Positions 36,368 to 46,907 of a stretch of DNA of 64,000 nt are shown here, piece by piece. Origin of the DNA: Eudromia elegans (Eukaryota > Chordata > Aves > Tinamiformes > Tinamidae); assembly GCA_003342815.1 (NCBI GenBank), contig PTEX01000527.1, positions 22,648 to 86,647 of the forward strand. The letters run 5' to 3'. The first letter of the stretch is position 1. Each line of letters starts with the position of its first letter. The notes under the pieces were generated by a model. The model did not search any database. It saw only the letters and a list, made by a program, of their open reading frames with translations, and was not told the origin of the DNA. The translations under genes were made by a program, and so were the position numbers.

Positions 36368-37089
36368 TGACAGTGTCATGTTCCGCCTCGTCTCGGCACT
36401 GTCACTGCCACTGGATCTTGGTTGCGGCGGCCTTTGATAACTGGCCCTTACAGCAGCCAGCCCCCCGTGCTGCTCTTTTCCACGGGGGTCCGTGGGGCGC
36501 CACTTGACAGCAGGTTCGGCAGGCGATCGGGTTCTCTGGAGTCTAAGGCCCTAATGTTAAGGGCAGGGCTGCTGGTTTAGAATCCCTGTTCCACACTCAC
36601 ACACAGTCGCGGTCTACCAGACACACACTCATACAACAAAGAGACACACGCAGGGATTTAGCAACCAACAACCCATTTATTCTGAGGAAGGCAGCGATTC
36701 TTATACACTAAGGGTGTACGTACAAGGCATATGATTGGCCAAGGGTTGGCCACCCCTCGGCCCTCCATTGGTCCTCCCATGATGCTACCCCAGGTAAGGC
36801 CCCTGATTGGGGCGCTCAGGATCCTCCCGCTGATTGGTCGGCTACTCAAGGCGGGAGAATCCTGGCACCCCATTGGATGTAACAGGGTTGCCCAGCAACC
36901 ACAGGAGAGGCGGGAGAACTATCCAGCCCCCACTGCCCGCGGGGTCACCCAGCGGGCAAAGGGCCCAATCCCCGCCAAACCCAACTATTTACATTATTTA
37001 CAATGAGGAAAATATGGGTTTGTTAAACCAACCTCTTCTTTGAGCATCTTTAAAATGGGGTCACGGGGCAGTGACTTGCAACATGGCAG
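36368..37089 (-). mobile_element. Solo ERV LTR with imperfect 6-bp TSD
   Basis: The LTR is 36374-37083 (710 bp, minus strand). The flanks TGACAG (36368-36373) and TGGCAG (37084-37089) match at five of six bases. On the minus strand it begins TGTTGCAAGTCACTGCCCC, in which GTCAC pairs with GTGAC, and ends GGAACATGACA. U3 has five CCAAT boxes (plus-strand ATTGG near 36733, 36768, 36808, 36833 and 36872) and a TATA-like box near 36700. The AATAAA signal is at 36676-36681, followed by a GTGTGTGAGTGTGG stretch, TGGCGCCCCACGG and CTGTAAGG. Its middle and 3' part are related to module B of the 45-kb composite. Confidence 0.8.
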
Positions 37090-37782
37090 TTCATAAAAAA
37101 AAAATAGGAAAAAAAACATACTTCAAAGAACATGATCCTTTTTCTTTTTCCTTTCCTTTTCTTTCTTTTTCTTTTTTTTTTTTTTTTTTTTTTTTTTGGC
37201 AATGACAGTCAATTAAAATCAATATTCTCATGATAAGTACCTCTTTTATCTTACTGAAGTGTGATGGACTTTGTTTTTTCCAAATAGAAACTGTGGAAAT
37301 AAGTTTCAGAATCTTCTCTTAGAAATGTTTCTAGCACATAAAATAACCAGAATTAAAATATTTTTTAAGGAAATACTATCAGTATCTTATGCATAGCATT
37401 TTCAAAGAATTCTTTTCAAAGAATTTTTCTTGCTTAAAAAAAAAAAAATTCCAGGAAATGAAAACTCCAGTCCTTGACAAGATCTAATTTTATTCTTTTA
37501 CCTTGCCTTTTAAACTATATTCTAAATTGGAAAACTGAACCTAAAGACTTCAGCTGAATATAAAGATATGGTGTCTTAGTATAATAACACTAAAGGACAT
37601 TTTGGAAGTGATTTTCAATGCCAGTCAGATGTTCAGTGTCATTTATTTTAAAAATCCTTGCAAAGTTCTTCAATTGGTCCCTACATAGTTAAGGAAAGTG
37701 CACAGTAGGATCCTTTTCCACTTTGTGAAATTCCAGGCAAGGAATTAATTGATAGAAAACACAAAGCACTCAGGAAGAGTTT
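37090..37782. other. Intergenic, pyrimidine tract
   Basis: A C/T then poly-T tract at 37136-37198; otherwise A/T-rich with nothing recognised. Confidence 0.6.
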
Positions 37783-38250
37783 GTTTATTTTTTTATTTAT
37801 TGTTATTTATTTATTACGTTATTGTTTATTTATTTATTTTTCCTTCCAGTGTGCTGAGGTTTATCATGACAACTAGTGTTTTCCTTGAATACCTCACTTT
37901 CTGCACCACTGTTTCTGTTTCTTTCCTGCTCGTCGTCTTGTCATCCAGCTTTGGCAGGTGAAACCCCTGTTAATCCTCCTTAATCCTCCCATACTTGATG
38001 TGATATCAGGGGAAAACCAGGGAAGCAGATCCTGTAGCAAGACACAAACCAAGCTGCACATTCTTTAGGAACAACCACACTGACTTAAGTGGGATAGTGG
38101 TCCCACTGCAAAAATAAATATCCCACTGCATAATAAAACTCATGAGGAACTTGATACCAAGTAGAAAAATCAAAGCTCAATTAAAAACAGTATCTGGAAT
38201 TTGTTACCCTTCCAGCACGGCAGAGCTTCACAGGCAGACCAGCATCTCAT
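37783..38250 (-). repeat. Unclassified dispersed repeat with T-rich left end, copy 2
   Basis: A TTTATTTATT-rich tract (37783-37842) is followed, after about 110 bases, by GGTGAAACCCCTGTTAATCC, GATATCAGGGGAAAACC, AGCTGCACATTCTTTAGGAA and, about 260 bases on from the first block, CACGGCAGAGCTTC. Block order and spacing match 27574-27842. The T-rich left end again suggests a minus-strand retroposon tail. Confidence 0.55.
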
Positions 38251-40827
38251 CAACATCTTTCAACTCATACTGTTTCATTGTCTCACATTTTCAGGATTTG
38301 TCTGATCACAAGAAAAAAAAAAACATAGATATTCTCTACTGCTTAGGGAACACAAAAAGAGTGATTTGAAAAATCAGTGAGAGCAGTTATTAGATGTCCT
38401 TAGCAAAATCATATTTTTCGTTGTCTCTTTTCTCTCCTACAGAGAGAAACTTCTCTTCTAGTTTGAGGTCAAGGTTTGCAAGGTACCAAATGGGTTATTG
38501 GACAAGGACTGGATGAAAGACTGATTTCTTGGTTTGGTAGCAGGGAGATATAACCTATATAAATAAGGATGGAAGTCTGCTAGATACATTCCTTCCACTT
38601 CAGTTAGCAAAGACTCATTTCAGATCATGTGAATTATTTTGTCCTTTTTTTTTTCCCCCGGAAGGATTGCATTTGGATTTTTCAGTGTTTTAATTTTCTT
38701 TTCCTCTCCTCCTACTCTCTGTACTCCAAGGAATAACTTGACCATCTGTTTGGTGATGAATAAACTCCAAAACTTATATTTTATGTATATCTGACTTAAA
38801 CCCATAGGTTCTCATAAAATTTGTACTGCAGAGAAGGTTGTTCATAAGTGAAGGTATTCAACCTCCTATTCGTTAGGACTAATTCGTTAGTTACTCAAGA
38901 GTCAGTCTGTGCTCTCTTTCTTATTTGAGCCTATAAGCACAAGAAAGACGAACTAGAATAAGGTAAGCTTTCTCTTTTTTTTGTGGTGAATTATGTAATA
39001 TATACATACAAACTGCAAAGACTTTTCAGTTTATTTGCTTGGAATTTCTTGTTTTGTTTAGTTATTCTCATTCAAGCTTACATTTTGAATACAACAGAGA
39101 ACAAATTTGCTCTGATAGAACCTTCAGTCTGACATTTAGACTAAGACTGAGGGACGTTTCCTCTGGAAGTTGATATATATGACTTTAATTTTTCTTTTCC
39201 TAGCTCCATAATTTACAATGGATAGTATCTTTATAGAGGGTAGGAAAAACATTTATTGAAGTAAAGTTTCAAGAGGAAAATGAAGTATGAAGGAAAAAGG
39301 AAAACACAAAAGGAAATGAAGTATGAAGCAATCACATATTGTTCTAAAGACAGACAAAAAAAAAGTGAAATAACTTTCTCTTTTTAGAACTGAGTGTACT
39401 AAGCACTATAAAATAAGCAGATCACAGAACTGTGCTACAGAAAGTAGCACAGGACACACGAAAGGGCCCTGTGAAAGTCAAAAGCAAGAAAACAAGAAAG
39501 CAAACAAGCAAGCAAATATAGTATATTTGAGGAAAGAAACCTAGGAGCAGAATCTAGGTTGTAGAAAACCTTTTACATTACAATTTACAATTACCATTTA
39601 CATTACAATGTGATGAACCTAGAAATAAATTAAGCAAACTCAAGAAGGAGCTGTCATAACAGCTAATTAAATTCTGCCAGCCAGGAGTCTGTAAGGCATT
39701 GCATATGAGAAAAGCTGAGATATACTGGAATTGTTTAGCCTTAGGATGCAGATAAGGAGGAGAGGAGAAAAATCCGAGAGGAAAAACTTCAAGGAAACTT
39801 GTAAAAAATGTATACAAACCTTAATAGAAGAAAGGAGTACTTTTTAATCCATCTCTAAACTAGGGCACAACAAGAAAATGCCAACTCATTTGGTAAGAGG
39901 AGAGAGAGGAATTCTGCTATGGAAAATAACATTTTTTTTTCTTTCTTTACTGCACAACACTAGAGTCTGCTCCCCAAATTAAGTCGACCTCTAAAACTTC
40001 TTAGCAATCTCAGTCTAAGATTCTCATAAGGGAAATCTGGAGTCCAACGATTCTTGATGAAGGGTGTTGGGATATTTCTCATTTTCAAAGAAAATGCTGT
40101 TCAAGTGGCATTATCCAAAATAGTAGGAAACAAAGAGCTCCTAGGACAAAGAAGAATGATCTTGTTTTCTTTCTCAGACAAACTCTTTCTTACTATTCAA
40201 CAACTAAGCTCAATATAAAGCAGCTATTTTAAACAGAAAGAAAAAAATATACATTTAGCAAATGGAAGCACTTGAATCTCAGCACAGATTCCCATTTAGG
40301 ATATATAATTAAATGCTCAGCTCTTACTTTCCTATTTGTCTTTTTAAAAACTGCTTATTCATTTTTCAGAATGAATACAGAAAGCATTAATAAGGGAAGT
40401 AAACAAGGCTGAATAATTTAAATTACAACATTGATGCGCCTACTGCTTTTTAAGCAGAAGCTGGTTTTTATGTAGTGCAGTCTATTAACTATGTTTACAA
40501 AAACATAGAGTCATAGCTCTTTTCTGATAATCATTCCTCAAATCCTGACTCTCTATTATTTTTACAGCTTACAGATTATGCACTCCTTTAAGGTGATTCT
40601 CATTCCTTTGTACCTCTACATAACTTTATTAAAAGAAAAGCAAATAAAACCTTACTGATTTTAGTGAAAATGGAGTGTTTTTCTCTAATTCTACATTTAT
40701 TTCAAAGGAATAGTCAAAAAAGGAATACCTCTTAGATACAGGATATTGCACAGCTGTGAATGTATAGCAGGCTAAGACCTACAGTCAAAAACCTTATTGG
40801 CCAAAGACTTTGAATTACTTAGAAATC
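38251..40827. other. Intergenic, no gene seen
   Basis: A/T-rich sequence with small local duplications (for example AATGAAGTATGAAG around 39277-39330). No gene was recognised. Confidence 0.6.
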
Positions 40828-41263
40828 AATATGTGTTGCGGGGTGACAGCCGTGATAGCACGGTGAAAGCCCCAACAGCCATCTTACGTATGTGGTTATG
40901 TATATATTCTTATTTCTGTTATTGAGCGCACTGCATGTAGCTGCCAATCATCCTGCCCGCTGGGTGACCCCAGTGAGGTGAGGGCCAGTGGCTCCTGAGG
41001 ACTCATCTAGAATCACCAGGCAGATTAAGAGCCACGGCCAATGGCAGCCTGTCTCGTTCCCGCCAGATGCCTCGACCAATGGCAGAAGTTTGATGTTCCA
41101 TCCAACCGGGCAGGGCGAAGTCGCTCGAACTATATCTTCGCCCAATCAGCGGCATCAGCAGGAATGTGCACGACTATATATGTAAGTGTGCCCACAATAA
41201 ACAGGTTCTGCTGTGATCGACCTACGGGTTCGTGTATTTGTGTGTGTCTGAGGGTCCTCGTGC

Positions 41264-41312
<49 letters not shown>

Positions 41313-41444
41313 TGAGGTACGTGGGCCTGATCACAACCAGTCCCCGCTCCTACCCCGCGACCTACTGGGTCCCCCTCGAGCACTCACCACAGAGGGAGCG
41401 CTCGCCGGAGGCCCTCTCCCCCGGCATCGCTCCTTTCACATATG
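40828..41444 (+). mobile_element. Solo ERV LTR with near-perfect TSD
   Basis: The LTR is 40834-41438 (605 bp, plus strand), flanked by AATATG and CATATG (five of six identical). It starts TGTTGCGGGGTGACAGCCGT; CCGTG pairs with CACGG, and an outer GGGG pairs with CCCC. It ends CGCTCCTTTCA. U3 has four CCAAT boxes (near 40945, 41038, 41077 and 41144), then TATATATG (41174-41181) and AATAAA (41196-41201). U5 carries a (TG)n run and ends without any viral internal sequence. Confidence 0.85.
41266..41310. repeat. (TG)n microsatellite inside LTR U5
   Basis: About 22 TG units downstream of the polyadenylation signal. The same position in the sister LTRs has a shorter GTGTGAGTGTG stretch, so this is probably an expansion of a native GT-rich element. 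Confidence 0.9.
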
Positions 41445-44400
41445 TAATGGATATAACGTATAAAGTCCAAATGTTTTAATATCAAGTATAAAAATGTATA
41501 TGTGCATAAGAAGAAAAAAATCTATTGATACATAGGTCATGTTCTGTATCATCAATGAAAGTGAAGGTATATACGAACAAACAATAGTCCATCAACACTA
41601 GCTGGATTGCTTCCCTCTGCCTGTATTTGGGCCTGGCATAAACCTAGACCGATTCTTCCTTTCTGTTTCTTCGCACTTTGCCTTCTCTTTAGACAGATAG
41701 CTAAAATTAGGTCTGCATCTAAGATTTTGTACTGATGCAAGCCTCTTTGTAAATAAAGTGTAGTTACCTGGCAACCTAATTTTAATATAATTTCATTTTT
41801 AAAGAAAACTTCCCACTATACGGATATTTTTACGGCTGGTATAAAAATCCAATTCCCACTTGTGGTAGTGTGTCTTGACAACTCTATAGTGTGCAGAACA
41901 CACACCTTTTTCGTGCCTTGGAGACACTATGGATATTACAACATTCTGGTTTAGGACATGAATACCTAATGCTTATATGTGGTCTTTACCTCAAATATGC
42001 TTTGGTAGGTGATGTATGTTTTATCAAAATATGGTCACCTCTGCCCTGAAAAGTAGCAGCTAACTGAAAGCAGGCAGAAGCTCTACTGAGTCACTGATGA
42101 AGGCAAATTGTGGAGAATAACATAAGAATTTGAAATAGCATAATCTGGCAACTAACCTGAAAATATTTTTAGGGGGTGGGGATGGAGGGGATTACTGTGA
42201 ATTAACCTCTTAGCTACTGTTTATTTTCAGTGGAAAAAGTCACTTAAGATCTCTTAAGAAGGACCAAGGGGAAACACAGAAAGAGAGACTACAAATAGGT
42301 TATAATAATATCCCTTTCTTTAAGAATAAGGTCATTCATCCATCATAAACAAATAAGACATCTATGTCATCAGTAAATTCTCCCTGGTGAAAGTGCTCTG
42401 TAAATTGTAAAGTTAGTGAAGGTTTTGTAATCACCAAGAGGAAAATTCACCTTCTAAAGGTTTCTTTCTGCAATGCAGAAATAAGTCACTGCTGGCAGGG
42501 ACCTTTTTATGTATGTCTAGAAGGTGAAAATGACTCCCTCAGGGTGAAGGGAGGCACATACTGTTTCCTTGTCATGGGAGTATGTTTTTTTTAAGAAAAC
42601 ATTCTCTGAAAAAAAATGATGAAAATCTTCTAAAAGATTTCCGTGCCAACATTTTATCGCATAATTAAGAGTTAGCAAGTACACAGGTAGCCTAGCCAGA
42701 ACTAGCAATAAAACAAAGACTCAATCTTAGTCTTCAAGTGTCTGGAGAGTTCCCTACCTTGTTTTCCGGTACTGTTAGATAGTTTCTTTGTCCTGATTTT
42801 AAGGTGCAGGGGTGGGATATAATTGGCCCTCTTCATTTGGGAAGAATTTCCATCTCTGCTCCATACTAGGAACTATTTCAGCATTTACTTATCTTGATAT
42901 GTCCCTCATATTCACAGGAAACAGGAAAAGAGGAAGGGAAGAAAGGAAGAAAGAAAGAGTATCAGCTTTGTGTGTGTGTGCGTTTCACTGGGGGGAAAAA
43001 AAAAAAAAGCTTGATCTCACATACTAAGCAAGTATGGAATCCTGGATGAAGCTGGTTCCTGGGGGGTTGTGGGGTAGGGTAACCCCTAAGACTTTCGGCT
43101 TCTGCTGAGAACCCTTCTCTATGCAAATGAATATACATAAGAGTGTCAATAAAATGAAAATCAACAAGTGAAGAATTCCCAGGCAGCTCTATTCAGATTG
43201 ACACCACACTTGAGGAAGCATTCCCAAATCATTTCTGGAGGTACCTTCAGCTTCATGCAAGTATTCTTCATACAATAAGTATTTTTCTTTCAGATTGGTC
43301 AAAACTTAGATTACAAGCCTATACTATATTCAAGTAACAGTTGTTTCATTTTGATTTGCTTTGTTTTTCTTTTTTTTTTCCTCCTCACCATATTAATCCA
43401 TATATCAACATTAAAATGGCTCCCTGGAGGAAGGCAACTTGACTCCAGTTTACTGCTTTTCATTAACAACATGCTTCTCCCCTCAGTTCTGTTGACATTT
43501 AACTGGCTCCTTGACAGACTTTCATACACATTTATTAACACTTGAGGTTTGCTATTTGATTTGATTACTTCGCGGCTTTGAGACCTAGGAATAATCCTCT
43601 TGCAAATTGTTTGTGTAATGACAGCCTCACTTCATTGTATTAGATGACAGAAACTGCATTTAAAACAGCATTAACTCTATGACATGCTCACACAGAGAAT
43701 TACAAGTTGATAAATGTGACAGAGGGTCATAGTAAAAGGAAGAGGGCTTTCCCGTTTGTACACTGAGCACTGTTCTTGCTGCAATCACATACTGTGCTGC
43801 AATAGCTGATACAAGGGATTTGCTGCTTCTCCAAATAGCCTAGGCACTTAAACTAATAGTTGTACATTCCTAGGAGAATCTACATGCACATTCTGCACTC
43901 ATATATATCATTCCTGTCACTAGAACTTCAGTCTCACTATACAGCACATATCTACTCAAGGTTCCCATACAACTTCCTCCAATATAAGTGCCTTCTGCCT
44001 TTTGCTTCATCTATAGAAATTAGTCATCCTCCTCCTTCTCACACACAATTATTTAATCTGATTAATAGCATACATTTTTATTACCGACTCTTCACATGCA
44101 CTTCCTCTGTGTAGCCCCAGCGTCCTTGCCTGTCAGTCTGGGAGAATGACATTCTGAAAAACCTGGATGCTGATCTTATTAACCTACATTTAATCTATAG
44201 AGAGGACATTTCATACCGTCTAGTGGAACTTCTGACCCAATTCTGTAATGGTCAAGTTTGACACTGGTCACCATGTCTAATTCAGGCACAATGATTTCAT
44301 AATAAGATATTCTTTTCAAACCTGCCACAATGAATTTCTTCCCAAAACAATATTCACTCTGACAAATTCAGACTCCATAAGGCATTCATCATGCTTCTAA

Positions 44401-45028
44401 CTATTTAAGATAAAATATTTCAGTAATTCCTGCTGAACTGCACTAATTAAATTTCCTATCATAAAAATCCTTGTTATTAACTCCAGCCAGCAAGAAGTAT
44501 TGTTTCGTGATCAATTTTTTTCTGTGTCATGCGACAAAAATGTTTAAATAACAAGCCATTAGATTACATTTATGGAGGAGCTTTTAGAAATTTCCCGCAG
44601 AAGTTAGAAGGAGAAATTTGTTGATTCTGATAAATATAGTGTTCTCTTGTTTCTCTACTATTGTTACCATCTACTCAAACAGAAAGTATGATTCAGCTAT
44701 GGATGTTTTATTGAGGTCAGCTGTGAATAAGTGCAGTGTTTTGTCTCATTAATTCTTTTTAAGTGACTGATAAGCAGCAAGATTAATTGCACAGATATGT
44801 AAATTCTGCTTTCCAGGAAGAAATATTCAACAATTTCTGCTGGAACGGGCTTACTTTTTAATCTGTAAACAAACTACCGGGTAACTTTTCAACTTTTTTT
44901 TTTTAAGATATCATTGAAAATATTTTAGAATGTTTGCAGTTGAGAGAATAAGAAACACACAATTTAATAGCCCACCTAGTAAGTTTACTTTAGTCAACAG
45001 ACATGATTTCAGATAAACATTTTTGTTT
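41445..45028. other. Intergenic, no gene seen
   Basis: A/T-rich sequence; a GA-rich stretch near 42917-42960 and several short homopolymers. No gene was recognised. Confidence 0.55.
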
Positions 45029-45259
45029 TGAAGATCTCCAGAGAAGACTGTACAACCTTTACAACCTCTCTGGGCAGCTTCTTCAAGGGTTCCATCACCC
45101 TAACAGGAAAGATGTTCTTTCTCACATGGAGATGAAACTTCCTGTGTTTCAGTTTAAAACCTTTGCCCCTTCTCTTATCACTGGCTACTATGGAGAAAAG
45201 TTTAGCCCCCTCCTCCCTACAGTCATACCTCAGGAATTTGTACACATTGCTTAGATCCT
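45029..45259 (-). mobile_element. CR1 LINE fragment, part 1 (split by LTR insertion)
   Basis: GATCTCCAGAGAAGACTG, CTGGGCAGCTTCTTCAAGGG, TTCTTTCTCACATGGAGATG and GAATTTGTACACATTGCTTA are CR1 3'-region blocks in reverse. The sequence stops at GATCCT and resumes at 46514 with the expected next CR1 sequence. The 3' tail on the left is missing. Confidence 0.88.
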
Positions 45260-45945
45260 TGTTGCAGGACGCTGTCCTGCAGCCCCCCTTCTTGAGGGAT
45301 GCACTGGAGAAGATCAGGTTCAGTAGCCCACTGTTGCAGGCGGCATGCGCCCCCATTATGCTCAAGGCAGGGCCCATCGCCTCCCCCCGAGTTATTTCTG
45401 CTATGGGAATCTTGCCCCTGATTGGTTGTTTGTGTCCCTCTGATTATAGAAAGTTCTAGTTAGTCGTAGTGCCCCTCCGAGATTTGCGAATATTCTCGAA
45501 GGGTTTGCTCCCCCTCCCTCTTCTGCACCTGTCACTGTTTGTCACAGCTTCCCCCCAGTCATGGGCCTGGGAATTTCCCCTAGCCTATGGTTGCATCCCG
45601 CGTCTTCCCGGTTGATCCAATCATTTTCCCCATATTTTTCCACGACGTTATAAATGTTGGATTCACCTTTAATAAACGGCTTCCGTTGCGTGTTTACCCT
45701 GGCCTCGACTGGTGTCCTTTGTGCGTGTTTGAGTGTGATTGTGCGGAAGTTCCCCTGCGCCTCTCCTTCCATTGATTCCCTCGCCCTGTCTCCTACCGAC
45801 CTCCTCGCCGTGTCACCTCGAACGAGGATCCCTGGGAACCTGCGAGTGGGCTGTGGTAGCCGGGGCCGTGAGTCTTTGTGCTGGGCTGAGCAGGTAACAT
45901 CCGGGCTGAGGGTTGGTGGACCAGGCCGGCTACTACAGCCCACCA
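45260..45945 (+). mobile_element. LTR module A of the 45-kb composite
   Basis: It starts TGTTGCAGGACGCTGTCCTGCAG, where GCAGGAC pairs with GTCCTGC, and has CCAAT boxes (GATTGG at 45420, CCAAT near 45618), TATAAA (45649-45654), AATAAA (45671-45676), a GTGTTTGAGTGTGATTGTG stretch and CAGGTAAC (donor-like, near 45891). It ends CCCACCA. The TATA-to-AATAAA part resembles the LTR at 50.5 kb. Confidence 0.75.
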
Positions 45946-46513
45946 TGTAGATATTGTAAATAGGTGTTTAGGGAGGCTTTACAGGGATTGGGCCCGTGAC
46001 CTGTGGGTGACCCCTCTGATGTTGGGGGCCGGGAGGCTCTTTGCCCTAGTCCCGGTTGCCCAGCAATCTGAAGAGCCACCAACGGGGTGCCTGGATTCTC
46101 CTGCCTTGGCCTGAGGGCCAATGGACGGGAGGATCCAAAGCGCCCCAATCAGGGGGCCCAGGGTCGGTGTAAGATCTCGGGGACGAATGGGAGGCCGCGG
46201 GGCGGCCAACCCGCAACCAATCGTTTTCCTTGGCACGTAGCCCCGTCTCTATAAATCCCCGTATGCTTCCTGTAATAAACGGTTGCCGTTCTTGCAGAAT
46301 CTTGTGCATGTGTGATTCCTTTCTGCCTGTGATATGTGTGGCCCGTGTGAGTGTGTGTGCGTGTGGGCACGGGATCACTAGCGGCAACTCTACCAAAGGC
46401 CTCCGGGACCGGACTCTGTTTGTCGTCACCCTTGCTGCTGCTTGGCGCCCCACCACAGCCACTGCGGGAGGCCCAAGCGGCGGACCAGATTGAAGGGGCC
46501 ATGTCTCCCTTCA
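45946..46513 (+). mobile_element. LTR module B of the 45-kb composite
   Basis: It begins TGTAGATATTGTAAATAG, which aligns not with the start of the 36-kb LTR but with a point about 80 bases inside it. From there the two share the GGGATTGGGCC and GGGTGACCCC blocks, CCAAT boxes (near 46122, 46146 and 46217), TATAAA (46250-46255) and AATAAA (46274-46279). TGGCGCCCCAC lies at 46443. It therefore looks like an LTR without its 5' end, fused to module A. Confidence 0.72.
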
Positions 46514-46835
46514 GATCCTCTCTCATCCTTCTCTTCTCTAGGCTAAACAGGTTGAGCTTGTTTAACCTCTCTTCATTTGGTAGGTGCTCCAGCCCCTTGA
46601 TCATCTTGGTTCCTTGTTGCTGAATCCTCTCTAGGAGCGCCACGTCACTCCTGTACTGCGGAGGCCAGAACTGCTCCCAAAACTCCAGGTGTGACCTCAC
46701 CAGAGCTAAGGAGAGGGGCAGGATCACCTTCCTTGACCGACTGGCAACACTGCCTCCTGATGCAGTCATGAGCCCATTCGCCCTCTTGGGCACGAGGGCA
46801 CATTGCTGCCTCATGGTTAACTTGTTGTCCACCAG
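46514..46835 (-). mobile_element. CR1 LINE fragment, part 2
   Basis: CCTCTCTCATCCTTCTCTTC, AGGCTAAACAGGTTGAGC, GAATCCTCTCTAGGAGCGCC and CATTGCTGCCTCATGGTTAA continue the CR1 interrupted at 45259. It stops at TTGTCCACCAG, where an LTR fragment begins. Confidence 0.88.
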
Positions 46836-46907
46836 TGTGGGAGTGTGCATTCAGGAGGCCTGGCTGGCAGCAGATACACCTCCCACTGGGATGACCCACT
46901 GACTATC
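46836..46907 (+). mobile_element. Fragment of a short-type ERV LTR
   Basis: TGTGGGAGTGTGCA, AGGCCTGGCTGGCAGC, GATACACCTCCCAC and GGGATGA(C/T)CC repeat the first 70 bases of the LTR at 54316 with few changes. The rest of that LTR is absent. It starts exactly at the LTR's TG and abuts the CR1. Confidence 0.8.

Larger units (their letters stand above)
45254..46519 (+). mobile_element. Composite of two fused LTRs inserted in a CR1, with 6-bp TSD
   Basis: The insert is 45260-46513 (1,254 bp), with a perfect GATCCT duplication at 45254-45259 and 46514-46519. The CR1 on either side is continuous once the insert and one GATCCT are removed, so both boundaries are firm. It starts TGTTGCAGG and ends CCCTTCA. 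Inside are two promoter and polyadenylation modules in the same direction that abut as ...CCACCA|TGTAGA.... Size and organisation closely match the composite at 18.8 kb. Confidence 0.85.
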
